A stretch of 64,000 nucleotides of DNA from Micromonospora cathayae (GTDB lineage: Bacteria > Actinomycetota > Actinomycetes > Mycobacteriales > Micromonosporaceae), in NCBI RefSeq assembly GCF_028993575.1, contig NZ_CP118615.1, forward strand, positions 124,001 through 188,000, read 5' to 3'. Numbering within the stretch: the first letter of the stretch is position 1; each line of letters begins with the position of its first letter. Both the position numbers and the translations under genes were made by a program. The notes beneath the pieces were generated by a model. It did not search any database, had not been told where the DNA came from, and worked only from the letters and a program-made list of their open reading frames with translations. Below are positions 31,709 to 40,911 of this stretch, one piece after another.

Positions 31709-33014
31709 GCAGCACGCTGGCGATGGACCGGACGGCGTCCAGCCCCCGTAGTTCCTCCACGGTCGCGGCCAGCGCGGCGTCCGGAGCCACGTGCGTCACG
31801 ATCACCAGTACCGCGTCCACCCCCCGGCCGGCCGGCTCGGTGCCGGCGGGCGCCTGCCGGACCGTGGCGATCGACACGTCGTGCCGGGCGAAGACCCCGG
31901 CCACGGCGGCCAGCACACCCGGCTTGTCCGCCACGTCCAGGCTGACGTGGTACCGGGTGAGTGCCTCCCCCATCGGCCGGACCGCCAGGTCGGCGTACGC
32001 GGACTCGCTGGGCGCGCGGACCCCGGCCAGCCGGTTACGGCCGACCGCCACGATGTCGCCGAGCACCGCGCTGGCGGTGGCCGCGCCACCGGCCCCCCGC
32101 CCGTAGAACATCAGCGGTCCGGCCGCGTCCGCCTCGACGAACACCGCGTTGTACGCGTCACCCACGCTGGCCAGCGGGTGGCTGCGCGGGATCATCGCCG
32201 GGTGCACCCGGACGCTGACCGACTCCCGGCCGGCCGCGTCGACGCCCCGGGCGGCGATGCAGAGCAGCTTGATCGTGCAGCCCATCGCCTGGGCGCTGGC
32301 CACGTCGGCGGCGGTGACCTCGGTGATCCCCTCCCGGTGCACGTCGGCCGCGCCGACCCGGGTGTGGAAGGCCAGCGAGGCCAGGATCGCCGCCTTCGCC
32401 GCCGCGTCGAAGCCCTCCACGTCGGCGGTCGGGTCGGCCTCGGCGTACCCCAGTTCGGTGGCCTCCTCCAGCGCCTCGGCGAACCCGGCGCCGGTGGCGT
32501 CCATGGCGGAGAGGATGAAGTTGGTGGTGCCGTTGACGATGCCGGTGACCCGGGTGATCCGGTCCCCGTGCAGCGACTCGCGCAGCGGGCGCAGCAGCGG
32601 GATCGCCCCGGCCACGCTGGCCTCGTAGTAGAGGTCCGCCCGGCCGTCGGCCGCCGCGTCGTGCAGCGCCGCGCCGTCCTCGGCCAGCAGGGCCTTGTTC
32701 GCGGTCACCACGCTCTTGCCGGCGCGCAGGGCGTCGACCAGCCAGCTCCGGGCCGGCTCGATCCCGCCGACCACCTCGACCACCACGTCCACGTCGTCCC
32801 GTTTGATCAGGCCGACCGCGTCGGTGGTGAACAGCTCCGGGTCGACCGGCAGGTCGCCGCGGTCCCGGCCGAGCCGGCGGACGGCGATCCCGGCGATCTC
32901 CAGCGGCGCGCCGATCCGGGCCGCCAGGTCGGCCGACTGCTCGTGCAGCAGCCGTACCACCTCGCTGCCGACAGTGCCGCAGCCGAGTATCGCCAAGCGC
33001 AACGGTGACGTCAT
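31689..33014 (-). CDS. hom: Homoserine dehydrogenase
   Basis: Reduces aspartate semialdehyde to homoserine with NAD(P)H, the branch point to threonine and methionine. The 441-residue protein has the Rossmann GCGTVG (residues 11-16), the catalytic region TELGYAEADPTADVEGFDAAAKAAILA, and a C-terminal ACT domain (about 355-430) expected to sense threonine. Its ATG overlaps the lysA stop by 4 bases (ATGA), so lysA and hom are coupled. Product inhibition by threonine is a family property, not shown by the sequence. Confidence 0.96.
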   Translation of the reverse strand: MTSPLRLAILGCGTVGSEVVRLLHEQSADLAARIGAPLEIAGIAVRRLGRDRGDLPVDPELFTTDAVGLIKRDDVDVVVEVVGGIEPARSWLVDALRAGKSVVTANKALLAEDGAALHDAAADGRADLYYEASVAGAIPLLRPLRESLHGDRITRVTGIVNGTTNFILSAMDATGAGFAEALEEATELGYAEADPTADVEGFDAAAKAAILASLAFHTRVGAADVHREGITEVTAADVASAQAMGCTIKLLCIAARGVDAAGRESVSVRVHPAMIPRSHPLASVGDAYNAVFVEADAAGPLMFYGRGAGGAATASAVLGDIVAVGRNRLAGVRAPSESAYADLAVRPMGEALTRYHVSLDVADKPGVLAAVAGVFARHDVSIATVRQAPAGTEPAGRGVDAVLVIVTHVAPDAALAATVEELRGLDAVRSIASVLRVEGGE

Positions 33015-34396
33015 CCAACATCCAATGCGAGCAGGTCCGCTTCGGTTTCCCGGCGGACGATCAACCGGGCCCGACCGTCGCGCACCGCCACGACCGGTGG
33101 CCGGGGCACGTGGTTGTAGTTGCTGGCCATGCTCCGGCAGTAGGCCCCGGTGCCGGGCACCGCGACAAGATCTCCGGGTTGCACGTCGGCGGGCAGGAAT
33201 TCATCCTTCACCACGATGTCCCCGGACTCACAATGCTTTCCCACCACGCGGGCGAGCAGCGGTTCCGCCGTCGAGGCCCGGGAGGCCAGCGTGGCCGAGT
33301 ACGACGCGTCGTACAGCGCGGTCCGGATGTTGTCGCTCATCCCGCCGTCGACGCTCACGTACGTCCGGATCCCGTCGACGTCCTTGACCGTGCCCACCTC
33401 GTACAGGGTGAACACGGCCGGACCGACGACGGCCCGGCCCGGCTCGATGGACAGGTGCGGCACGGCGAGCCGCTCCACCGCGCACTCCCCGTCCACGATC
33501 TTGCGGAGCCGCTTCGCCAGCTCCGCCGGGGCCGCCGGGTCGTCCTGGGTGGTGTACGCGATACCGAAGCCGCCGCCCAGGTCCAGCTCGGGCAGCTCCA
33601 CCCCCCGGGCGTCCCGGATCTGCGCCTGCAGGCCCAGCACCCGGCGGGCGGAGACCTCGAAGCCGCTGGCGTCGAAGATCTGCGAGCCGATGTGCGAGTG
33701 CAGCCCGCGCAGCTCCAGCACGTCCTCGTCGAGGATGCGCAGCGCGGCGGCCAACGCCGCCCCGCCGGCCAGCGAGAAACCGAACTTCTGGTCCTCGTGG
33801 GCGGTGGCGATGAACTCGTGGGTGTGCGCCTCCACGCCCACGGTGACCCGGATCAGCACCCGCGGCCGGACCCCGCGCTCCCGGGCCAGCGCGGTGAACC
33901 GGTCGATCTCGGTGAACGAGTCGAGGATCACCCGGCCCACCCCGGCGTCCAGGGCCCGGGTCAGCTCGGCCACCGACTTGTTGTTGCCGTGGAAGCCGAT
34001 CCGCTCCGGGGGCATCCCGGCGGCCAGCGCGACCGCCAGCTCGCCGCCGGTGCAGACGTCGAGGTACAGGCCCTCCTCGGCGATCATCCGGACCACCGCG
34101 CGGCAGAGGAACGCCTTGCCCGCGTAGTAGACGTCCTCGTCCGGGAAGGCGGCCCGGAAGTCCCGGCAGCGGGACCGCAGGTCGTCCTCGTCGAGCACGT
34201 ACACCGGGGTGCCGTACTCGGCGGCGATGGTGCGGACGTCCAGGCCCGCCACGGTCAGCACGCCGTCCGCGTCCCGGGTCACCTGCCGCGGCCAGAGCTC
34301 CGGCACCAGGGCGTTGACGTCCACCGGGGTACGCAGCCAGGCCGGCCCCCGGCTACCGATGTCGCCGTGCAGCGCACCGGCCTCATGCGCCCGCAT
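33011..34396 (-). CDS. lysA: Diaminopimelate decarboxylase
   Basis: PLP enzyme forming lysine from meso-diaminopimelate. The 461-residue protein has the PLP lysine at Lys94 (YYAGKAFLCR), GLHSHIGSQIFDA, LDLGGGFGI and EPGRAVVG for the phosphate, and the second active-site Cys region ESGDIV preceded by GKHC. The start at 34396 is served by GGAGG six bases upstream, and this ribosome site belongs to the 57-bp repeat that fills the argS-lysA gap. The neighbour order argS-lysA-hom matches M. tuberculosis. Confidence 0.96.
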   Translation of the reverse strand: MRAHEAGALHGDIGSRGPAWLRTPVDVNALVPELWPRQVTRDADGVLTVAGLDVRTIAAEYGTPVYVLDEDDLRSRCRDFRAAFPDEDVYYAGKAFLCRAVVRMIAEEGLYLDVCTGGELAVALAAGMPPERIGFHGNNKSVAELTRALDAGVGRVILDSFTEIDRFTALARERGVRPRVLIRVTVGVEAHTHEFIATAHEDQKFGFSLAGGAALAAALRILDEDVLELRGLHSHIGSQIFDASGFEVSARRVLGLQAQIRDARGVELPELDLGGGFGIAYTTQDDPAAPAELAKRLRKIVDGECAVERLAVPHLSIEPGRAVVGPAVFTLYEVGTVKDVDGIRTYVSVDGGMSDNIRTALYDASYSATLASRASTAEPLLARVVGKHCESGDIVVKDEFLPADVQPGDLVAVPGTGAYCRSMASNYNHVPRPPVVAVRDGRARLIVRRETEADLLALDVG

Positions 34397-34402
34397 CAGC
34401 AG

Positions 34403-34515
34403 CCTCCGCTTCGCGACTGCGGGGCTCGCAAGCTCACTCCTCGCGCTCGCAGCACCCGCCCTCCGCTTCGCGACTGCGGGGCTCGCAAGCTCACTCCTCG
34501 CGCTCGCAGCACCCG
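34403..34515 (-). repeat. Two 57-bp repeats carrying Shine-Dalgarno and GTG, at the argS-lysA junction
   Basis: Two near-identical units, 34403-34459 and 34460-34515, fill the gap between the argS stop and the lysA start. Read on the minus strand, each has GCGAGGAGTGAGC (GAGGAG overlapping a GTG), then a frame reading SLRAPQSRSGG, and ends with GCGGAGG. The last copy's GGAGG is the ribosome site of lysA. The same core recurs at 51407-51527. Confidence 0.92.
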
Positions 34516-34517
34516 GG

Positions 34518-36182
34518 TCACATCCTCTCCGGGGCGGAGACGCCGAGCAGGTCGAGACCGTTGGCGATCACCGTACGGGTGGCGTCGTTGAGCCAGAGCC
34601 GGGCCCGGTGCAGGTCGGTGACCTCCTCGTCGCCGCGCGGCAGGATCCGGCAGTTGTCGTAGAAGCGGTGGTACGCCCCGGCGAGGTCCTCCAGGTAGCG
34701 GGCCACCCGGTGCGGCTCCCGCAGCTCGGCGGCGGTGGCGACCACGGCGGGAAACTCGGCGAGCGCCTTGAGCAGCTCGTTCTCCTTCTCGTGGTCGAGC
34801 AGCTCGGGGCGGAACGCCTCGGCGTCGCCCCGGGTCAGGCCCACCTCGGCGGCGTTCCGGCCGACGCTGGCCGTCCGCGCGGCGACGTACTGCACGTAGT
34901 AGACCGGGTTGTCGCGGGTGGCCCGGGTCCACAGCTCCACGTCGATGTCGATCGGCGAGTCGAAGGAGTAGCGGGCCAGCGCGTACCGGGCGGCGTCCAC
35001 GCCGATCGCGTCGACCAGGTCCTCCAGGCTCACCACCGTGCCGGCCCGCTTGCTCATCCGCACCGGTACGCCGTCGCGGACCAGGTTGACCAGCTGGCCG
35101 ATGAGGATCTCCAGGGTGACCGCCGGGTCGTCGCCGAAGCAGGCGGCCATCGCCCGCATCCGGCCGACGTACCCGTGGTGGTCGGCGCCGAGCATGTAGA
35201 CCGCCCGCTCGAAGCCCCGCTCCCGCTTGTCGAGGTAGTAGGCGCAGTCGGCGGCGAAGTACGTCCACTCGCCGTTGGACTTGCGCAGCACCCGGTCCTT
35301 GTCGTCGCCGAAGTCGGTGGTGCGCAGCCAGACCGCGCCGTCGGCGTCTTGGACGTGGCCCTGCGCGCGCAGCCGGGTCAGGGCGTGCTCCAGCTCACCC
35401 CGGTCGTGCAGGCCCTGCTCGCTGAACCAGGTGTCGAACTCGACGCCGAACTGACCCAGCGAGGTCCTGATCTCGTCGAGCATCAGCGCGACGCCCTCCG
35501 CCCGGAAGACCGCCTGGGCGTCCGAATCGGCCAGGGTCAGCACGTCCGGCCGACGGGCGACCACGTCGGCGGCGATCTCGGCGATGTACGCCCCGCCGTA
35601 GCCGTCCTCCGGGGTCGGCTCGCCCCGGGCGGCGGCCAGCAGCGACGCGGCGAACCGGTCGATCTGGGTGCCGGCGTCGTTGACGTAGTACTCGGTGCCG
35701 ACCTGCGCCCCGGTGGCCCGCAGCAGCCGGCCGATCGCGTCGCCGACCGCCGCCCACCGGGCCCCGCCGATGTGCACCGGGCCGGTCGGGTTGGCCGAGA
35801 CGAACTCCAGGTTGATCTTCTCGCCGGCGAGCCGGTCGCTGTGGCCGTACCCGGGACCGGCGGTCACGATCGACCGGGCCAGCACCCCGGCGGCGGCGGC
35901 GTCGAGCCGGATGTTCAGGAAGCCGGGACCGGCGATCTCCACCGACTTGATCCCGGCGGCCCGACCGAGCTGCTCGGCGAGGGCGGCGGCCAGCTCCCGC
36001 GGCGGCTGCCCGACCTTCTTGGCGAGTTGCAGCGCCAGGGTCGAGGCGTAGTCGCCGTGCTCCGGGTTGCGGGGTCGCTCCACCACCGTCCGCTCGGGCA
36101 GGGCGGAGCGGTCCAGCCCACGGTCGGCGAATACGGCGTGGGCAGCGGAGAGAACGACCTCGGCGAGTTCTGCGGGAGTCAC
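34518..36182 (-). CDS. argS: Arginyl-tRNA synthetase
   Basis: Charges tRNA-Arg; class I synthetase of 554 residues. The HIGH-type motif is HIGG (137-140, in [13 protein letters not shown]) and the KMSKS-type motif is MSK (376-378, in VRMSKRAGT). The N-terminal additional domain and the C-terminal anticodon-binding helices ([14 protein letters not shown] at the end) are complete. Start GTG at 36182. It is the first gene of the minus-strand argS-lysA-hom series and is divergent from the DUF3105 gene. A tRNA-Arg gene lies 2.6 kb away by coincidence of position. Confidence 0.96.
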   Translation of the reverse strand: MTPAELAEVVLSAAHAVFADRGLDRSALPERTVVERPRNPEHGDYASTLALQLAKKVGQPPRELAAALAEQLGRAAGIKSVEIAGPGFLNIRLDAAAAGVLARSIVTAGPGYGHSDRLAGEKINLEFVSANPTGPVHIGGARWAAVGDAIGRLLRATGAQVGTEYYVNDAGTQIDRFAASLLAAARGEPTPEDGYGGAYIAEIAADVVARRPDVLTLADSDAQAVFRAEGVALMLDEIRTSLGQFGVEFDTWFSEQGLHDRGELEHALTRLRAQGHVQDADGAVWLRTTDFGDDKDRVLRKSNGEWTYFAADCAYYLDKRERGFERAVYMLGADHHGYVGRMRAMAACFGDDPAVTLEILIGQLVNLVRDGVPVRMSKRAGTVVSLEDLVDAIGVDAARYALARYSFDSPIDIDVELWTRATRDNPVYYVQYVAARTASVGRNAAEVGLTRGDAEAFRPELLDHEKENELLKALAEFPAVVATAAELREPHRVARYLEDLAGAYHRFYDNCRILPRGDEEVTDLHRARLWLNDATRTVIANGLDLLGVSAPERM

Positions 36183-36281
36183 CGAACCATGTTATCGGGG
36201 GTAGACTCGGTCACTCGTGGGCGACCCTGCGCGTCAACCGGCCCGCCACACTCCCCTGACCGACCGACCTGACGAGGCACC

Positions 36282-37091
36282 ATGAGCATCAGCACCCCGG
36301 GCGGCGACCAGCGCCGTCCGTCCGTGGTCAGCACCGGCAAGAAGCCGGCGGCCGGCAGGCCCGCGACCGGCGCGAAGGCCACCGCCGCCCGGCCGACCGG
36401 GGGCCCCCGCCCGGCGGGCGGCGGCAAGGGCAAGGGCCCGAAGAAGCCGATCACCCCGGTGAAGGTCAGCCAGGGCCGGGCCTGGGGCCCGATCGCCCTG
36501 ATGGTGGCGGTCGGTGTGCTCGCCGTGGCGATCGTCGGCTACGGCGGCTGGGCCGCCTTCAAGGGTTCGAAGCCGTGGGAGGAGCGGGCCGCCGACATCT
36601 CCGGCATCAGCAACTTCCGGGAGAGCGACCCCGACCTGGTCAAGGGCGGCAACCACAAGGCCGGCTCGATCCAGTACTCGGTCCTCCCGCCGGTGGCCGG
36701 TGAGCACAACGGCGCCTGGCAGAACTGCCAGGGCGACGTCTACGACGCCCCGATCGCCAACGAGCACGCGGTGCACAGCCTGGAGCACGGCGCGATCTGG
36801 ATCACCTACCGTCCCGACCTGCCGGCCGACCAGGTGGCGAAGCTCACCGAGAAGGTCCAGGGCCAGGAGAAGATGATGCTCAGCCCGTTCCAGGGGCTGG
36901 ACAAGCCGATCTCGCTCCAGGCCTGGGGCTTCCAGCTCAAGGTCGACAACGCCGACGACAGCCGGATCGACGAGTTCATCAAGACGCTGCGGATCAACGC
37001 CTCGATCGAGGGCCCGAACGCCAACTGCGGACAGGGCATCACCGCCACCGGCACCACGCCGCGTGACGGCGGGCAGATGCCGCAGCAGTGA
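36282..37091 (+). CDS. DUF3105 domain membrane protein
   Basis: A 269-residue protein. A disordered basic N-terminus rich in Gly, Lys and Pro (about 1-65) is followed by one transmembrane helix (GPIALMVAVGVLAVAIVGYGGWAAF). The outer DUF3105 domain has the family's NGAWQNCQGDVYDAPIANEHAVHSLEHGAIWITY, whose His/Cys/Glu pattern suggests metal or redox function, but none is proven. GAGG precedes the ATG. It is probably co-transcribed with the DUF305 gene that starts 13 bases later. Confidence 0.88.
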   Translation: MSISTPGGDQRRPSVVSTGKKPAAGRPATGAKATAARPTGGPRPAGGGKGKGPKKPITPVKVSQGRAWGPIALMVAVGVLAVAIVGYGGWAAFKGSKPWEERAADISGISNFRESDPDLVKGGNHKAGSIQYSVLPPVAGEHNGAWQNCQGDVYDAPIANEHAVHSLEHGAIWITYRPDLPADQVAKLTEKVQGQEKMMLSPFQGLDKPISLQAWGFQLKVDNADDSRIDEFIKTLRINASIEGPNANCGQGITATGTTPRDGGQMPQQ

Positions 37092-37104
37092 GGACGGACC
37101 GGAG

Positions 37105-37773
37105 ATGACCGCACCGACAACGGACCTCGCGCCTGACGCGAGCCCGGCCGCCGACGGCGGCCGGGCGCCCGGGTCCGCCCGACGCTGGGGCACCGTGGCG
37201 CTCACCGTCGCCGTCGTGCTCGGGCTTCTCCTCGGGTACGCGGGGGGCCTGCTCACGCCCCGGCTGACCCGGCCCGGGGACGCCTCGGCGGAGGCGGGTT
37301 TCGCCCGGGACATGTCCACCCATCACGCCCAGGCGGTGGAGATGGGGCTCATCGCGTTCGACCGGGGCGCCGACGCCGAGGTACGCCAGATCGGGGGCGA
37401 CATCGCCACCGGGCAGCAGGGCGAGCTGGGGATGATGCAGGGCTGGCTGCGCTCGTGGGGGCTGGACCCGACCGGCTCCCAGCCCCGGATGGCCTGGATG
37501 CCGGGCGGTACCGAGATGATGCGGAACGGGCTGATGCCCGGGATGGCCACCCCGGAGGAGATGACGCGGCTGCGCGCCGCCCAGGGCCGGGAGCTGGACA
37601 TCCTCTTCCTGGATCTGATGATCGACCACCACATGGGTGGGGTGCACATGATCGACGGGGTGCTGGAGCAGAGCGACGATCCGGAGGTCACCCGGGTCGC
37701 CCAGACGATGAAGAACACCCAGCAGAAGGACCTGGAGAACCTGCGCGCCGCCCGGGAGCGGCTGGGCGGTTAG
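37105..37773 (+). CDS. DUF305 domain membrane-anchored protein
   Basis: A 222-residue protein with one N-terminal transmembrane helix (VALTVAVVLGLLLGYAGGLL) and an outer ferritin-like four-helix DUF305 domain. Two His-His-Met type motifs are visible: FARDMSTHHAQAVEMG and DLMIDHHMGGVHMID. DUF305 proteins are linked to copper in several bacteria, and the His/Met pairs fit metal binding, but the role here is inferred. ATG at 37105 is preferred over an upstream start inside the DUF3105 gene. The pair is a common actinobacterial unit. Confidence 0.87.
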   Translation: MTAPTTDLAPDASPAADGGRAPGSARRWGTVALTVAVVLGLLLGYAGGLLTPRLTRPGDASAEAGFARDMSTHHAQAVEMGLIAFDRGADAEVRQIGGDIATGQQGELGMMQGWLRSWGLDPTGSQPRMAWMPGGTEMMRNGLMPGMATPEEMTRLRAAQGRELDILFLDLMIDHHMGGVHMIDGVLEQSDDPEVTRVAQTMKNTQQKDLENLRAARERLGG

Positions 37774-37991
37774 GTCCGTGTCGAACCGGAAGACGATCGC
37801 CGTCCCGCTCGGGGCGGCGATCGTCGTCTGGCGGTCTCGACGGTGCCCGCAGCAGGCGGTCCGCGGCACCGGCCGGTGGGCCGACCCCGGAACGACCACC
37901 ACCAGTTGCACGGTATGCCCGATTCGGTTGGTTCAAGGTTTTTCTACCCACATATCGTGACCAGTTGTGATTCGGGGTCGTTGCGCAGGAC

Positions 37992-38711
37992 GTGGGGGTT
38001 GCACTCAGAGACGCACGGCGCTCGGTCACCAGTTGGTGCCGACGCCACACCATCGGCGGTGACGGGACGGTGGCAGCCGTCCGTCGCGGACAACGGCCGG
38101 GCGAATCGGGACCGCTCAGCCGCGAACAGGAACTGGACCTGATCGACGCCCTGCGCGGCGTCCACCCCGACGCGTTCGGTCTGGACGAGGAGTTGTGGAC
38201 CCGGCAGAGCCTCACCACCCTCATCCAGCACCGGTACCACCTGCCGCTGGAGGCGGGCGCGGTCGGGGCGTACCTGCGGGCCTGGGGGCTGGGCCCCCGG
38301 GAACCCCGGGAACGGGCCTGCGGGCTCTGCGTCGGCGCGGTGGAACACTGGGTCCGTACCGAGTACCCGACCATCACCCGGGCCGCCCAGGAGCATCTGG
38401 CCGAGGTCTACTGGCTGGGCCGGGTACGCCTGCGCGGCACCATGCCGGCGGCGGACGTGGTCTCGGCGGTGTCCTCCCGGGGGCGGGTCCGCTTCATGGT
38501 CACCACCCCGTCCGTGGACCCGCCGCTGCCCCGGGACTTCGTGCTCCGGCTCAGCGGCACCGAGGAACGGACCGTACACGTGATCGTGGACGGCTCCTGG
38601 CCGAGGAACGAGTGGCCCCGACGGCTGCCCCGGCGCATCGTGCTGCACCCGCTGCCGAGCTGCGGCCGTACCCCGGCCACCCGGCCCAACCGCCTCGGCC
38701 CAGCCGCCTGA
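37992..38711 (+). CDS. IS630-type transposase remnant or domesticated derivative
   Basis: A 239-residue protein matching IS630/Tc1-like transposases along its length: the linker GDGTVAAVRRGQRPGESG, the winged helix (FGLDEELWTRQSLTTLI, VGAYLRAWGLGPREPRERA), then a degenerate catalytic fold. The segment that should carry the first catalytic Asp-Glu (after EYPTITRAAQEHLAEVYW) reads LGRVRLRG without it. VSAVSSRGRVRFMV and VIVDGSWPRN keep the second Asp, but the following PPYSPxLNPxE region is replaced by LPSCGRTP, losing the Glu. The first HTH helix is cut off by an upstream stop. It cannot transpose. The open frame may mean it was kept as a DNA-binding protein. No terminal repeats were seen. Confidence 0.7.
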   Translation: MGVALRDARRSVTSWCRRHTIGGDGTVAAVRRGQRPGESGPLSREQELDLIDALRGVHPDAFGLDEELWTRQSLTTLIQHRYHLPLEAGAVGAYLRAWGLGPREPRERACGLCVGAVEHWVRTEYPTITRAAQEHLAEVYWLGRVRLRGTMPAADVVSAVSSRGRVRFMVTTPSVDPPLPRDFVLRLSGTEERTVHVIVDGSWPRNEWPRRLPRRIVLHPLPSCGRTPATRPNRLGPAA

Positions 38712-38829
38712 CCGCGGCGCACCTCCGGTGAACTGCTCGGATGCACCGGCGCGGCGACCCGCCGCGCCGGTGCGGCGATACCGATTGGGCGGTCACCGGG
38801 GGTGTTTGCTACTCTTCTCGCGTCGCTGA

Positions 38830-38904
38830 GCCCCCGTAGCTCAGGGGATAGAGCACCGCCCTCCGGAGGCGGGGGCGCAGGTTCGAATCCTGCCGGGGGC
38901 ACCA
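38830..38904 (+). tRNA. tRNA-Arg (anticodon CCG)
   Basis: Full cloverleaf: acceptor GCCCCCG (38830-38836) with CGGGGGC (38894-38900), D arm with GCTC/GAGC, anticodon stem CCGCC/GGCGG around loop CTCCGGA giving anticodon CCG, and T arm GCAGG-TTCGAAT-CCTGC. The discriminator is A38901, and CCA is encoded (38902-38904). It reads CGG, a very common codon in this genome. No integrase or duplicated 3' end was found nearby. Confidence 0.97.
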
Positions 38905-38921
38905 GAGCAGACCAGCACGAC

Positions 38922-38958
38922 AAGGCCGCTGACCAGGGAAAACCAGGTCAGCGGCCTT
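38922..38958. terminator. Hairpin between tRNA-Arg and the TetR gene
   Basis: Perfect 13-bp stem AAGGCCGCTGACC (38922-38934) with 38946-38958, 11-base loop. It lies after the tRNA on the plus strand and after the convergent TetR gene on the minus strand, with a short T-rich end on both sides, so it may serve both. Confidence 0.82.
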
Positions 38959-38981
38959 CATCGTTCCCGGACGGTCGTCGG

Positions 38982-39602
38982 CTAGGCCGCCGACCGCTCT
39001 CCGGAGACGAGCCGGTCCCAGGCCGCCATCGCACAGTCCACCACGCCGTCGAGCTGGGCACGGGTGGCGCCGTCGCGGGCCTGGAGGGACATGCCCTGCA
39101 CGATCGCGCCGACGAACCGGGCGATCGGCTCCGGGTCGGTGCCGGCCGGTACGTCACCCTCCGCCACGCCCCGGGCGATCCGCCGCCGGATGTCGGCGAT
39201 GTCCCGCTCCCGGCACTCGGCCAGGAACCGGCGGACCTCGTCGGACTCGGGTAGTCCGGCGGTCGCCGCGAGCACCACCAGGCACCCGGACGGGTTGGCG
39301 GGGTCCACGTACGCGCGGGCGTTGTGCCGCAGCATCGCCTCGATCGCGGAGCGGGCGCTGCCGTCGGAGTCGAGCGCCCGCTGCGGGGCCGACCCCTCGG
39401 TGGCGTTGTAGAGGTCGACGGCCTCCCGGAAGAGCGCCTCCTTGCTGGTGAAGGCGGCATAGAGGCTGGGTGAGGCGATGCCCATCGCCGCGGTCAGCTC
39501 GGACAGCGACGCACCCTGGTAGCCGCGCTGCCAGAAGACCTCCATGGCCCGGCGCAACGCGGTGGTGCGGTCGAACGTGCGGGGCCGGCCTCGCTTCACC
39601 AT
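38982..39602 (-). CDS. TetR-family repressor
   Basis: A 206-residue regulator. The N-terminal HTH is clear (ALRRAMEVFWQRGYQGASLSELTAAMGIASPSLYAAFTSKEALF split across residues 12-55), and the helical ligand domain follows. It belongs to the GRPRxFD group. ATG at 39602 is supported by GAGGAG eight bases upstream. It is divergent from the nitronate monooxygenase gene with 111 bases between starts, so it probably represses that gene and itself. Confidence 0.88.
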   Translation of the reverse strand: MVKRGRPRTFDRTTALRRAMEVFWQRGYQGASLSELTAAMGIASPSLYAAFTSKEALFREAVDLYNATEGSAPQRALDSDGSARSAIEAMLRHNARAYVDPANPSGCLVVLAATAGLPESDEVRRFLAECRERDIADIRRRIARGVAEGDVPAGTDPEPIARFVGAIVQGMSLQARDGATRAQLDGVVDCAMAAWDRLVSGERSAA

Positions 39603-39659
39603 CGGCAACTCTCCTCGGTTCGAGGATAGGCGACCGCCCGCCCGCCGGCTGTACGGTGC

Positions 39660-39689
39660 TTTGCAGCCTTTTGCCGACTAGGCTGTAAC
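39660..39689 (+). promoter_or_regulatory. Promoter and overlapping operator of the nitronate monooxygenase gene
   Basis: TTTGCA (39660-39665) and TGTAAC (39684-39689) are spaced by 18 bases. An inverted repeat CAGCC (39664-39668) and GGCTG (39681-39685) covers the region between them, where a TetR repressor would block RNA polymerase. The start would fall about 18 bases before the ATG. Confidence 0.45.
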
Positions 39690-39713
39690 GGCCCCGTGCA
39701 TTGGAGACGGTCC

Positions 39714-40769
39714 ATGGTCGATCTGCCGCCGCTGCGCCACCCCCTCGTCGCCGCGCCGATGGCCGGCGGTCCGTCCACTCCCCGGTTGGTCGCCGCCGTC
39801 GGACAGGCCGGCGGCCTCGGGTTCCTGGCCGCCGGATACCGCCGGCCGGAGCAGGTGGGCGAGGAGATCCGGCAGGTACGTCAGCTCACCGGGGCGTCTT
39901 TCGGTGTCAACGTCCTGCTACCCGGTGCGGCCCGGGCGACCGAAGCCGAGATCGCCGCCTACGCGGCCACGCTGCGACCCGACGCGCAGCGCCTCGACGT
40001 CGCACTCGGCGAACCCGTCGCCGACGACGACCACCTCGACGAGAAGATCGACCTGTTGTGCCAGGAGCGGGTCCCGGTCGTCTCGTTCGCCTTCGGTCTC
40101 CCCACCGGTGCCACCGTGGAACGCCTGCACGCGGCGGGGACCTGCGTACTGGTCACCGTCACGACGCCCGACGAGGCGGTGGCAGCGGCGGAGACCGGCG
40201 CGGACGGCGTGGTGGCCCAGGGCATCGAGGCCGGTGGGCACCGGGGCGGTTTCACCGACCGGGTGGGCGTCGGCGAGTACGGGCTGTTGACCCTGCTGCG
40301 CCTGGTGGCCCGGGTCAGCCGGCTGCCGGTGGTGGCGGCCGGTGGCCTGATGGACGGTCATTCGGTCGCCGCCGCGTTGACCGCCGGCGCGACCGCAGCC
40401 CAACTGGGTACGGCGTTCCTGCGCTGCCCCGAGGCCGGGACCAATCCGGTGCACCGGGCCGTGCTGGGCGGTTCCCGGGAGACCGTCGTCACCCGGGCGT
40501 TCACCGGTCGACGGGCCCGGTCGATCGTCAACGGGTTCGCCAGCCGCCAGTCGACCGTGCCGCCGCCGGCCGCGTACCCGCACGTCCACCGGCTGACCGC
40601 GCCGTTGCGCCGCGCGGCCGTCGCCGCCGGGGACACCGAGACGGCCAGCCTCTGGGCCGGGCAGGGGCACGCCCTGATCCGCGAACTGCCCGCGGGGGAG
40701 CTGGTGCGGCAGTTGGCCGCCGAGACGCACACGGCGCTGGCGGCGACCCGGCACCCGCCCGGCGGCTGA
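39714..40769 (+). CDS. Nitronate monooxygenase family FMN enzyme
   Basis: TIM-barrel flavoprotein of 351 residues. MAGGPSTPRLVAAVGQAGGLGFL at the N-terminus and QGIEAGGHRGGF (with the conserved His) in the middle are family marks, and AAGGLMDGHSVAAALTAGATAAQLGTAFL is the FMN phosphate-binding part. Such enzymes oxidise nitronates such as propionate-3-nitronate to nitrite and an aldehyde; the exact substrate is not readable. GGAG seven bases before the ATG fixes the start at 39714. Probably controlled by the divergent TetR. Confidence 0.9.
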   Translation: MVDLPPLRHPLVAAPMAGGPSTPRLVAAVGQAGGLGFLAAGYRRPEQVGEEIRQVRQLTGASFGVNVLLPGAARATEAEIAAYAATLRPDAQRLDVALGEPVADDDHLDEKIDLLCQERVPVVSFAFGLPTGATVERLHAAGTCVLVTVTTPDEAVAAAETGADGVVAQGIEAGGHRGGFTDRVGVGEYGLLTLLRLVARVSRLPVVAAGGLMDGHSVAAALTAGATAAQLGTAFLRCPEAGTNPVHRAVLGGSRETVVTRAFTGRRARSIVNGFASRQSTVPPPAAYPHVHRLTAPLRRAAVAAGDTETASLWAGQGHALIRELPAGELVRQLAAETHTALAATRHPPGG

Positions 40770-40815
40770 GCGCGCGCGAACCGCCGCGAGGTGGCGGTCA
40801 CGGGCCGGTGGCCGG

Positions 40816-40911
40816 TCGGTCCCCCGACCAGCCCGTAGGCCGACGATGCCCGCCGTCCCGGGCGGCGGAGACCGTCAGTCCCCGACCAACCGCAGGCCGA
40901 TGATGCCCGCC
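40816..40911 (-). repeat. Diverged copy of the sugE tail and stop
   Basis: Plus-strand 40816-40854 copies 40875-40911, the last 12 codons and stop of sugE. It keeps GGCCGACGATGCCCGCC against GGCCGATGATGCCCGCC, with two single-base insertions, and its stop has mutated from TCA to TCG. The spacing is 59 bases. Confidence 0.75.

Noticed and set aside
38830..38904. tRNA-Arg as an integration site of a mobile element
   Set aside because: No integrase, excisionase or second copy of the tRNA 3' end is seen on either side within the window.
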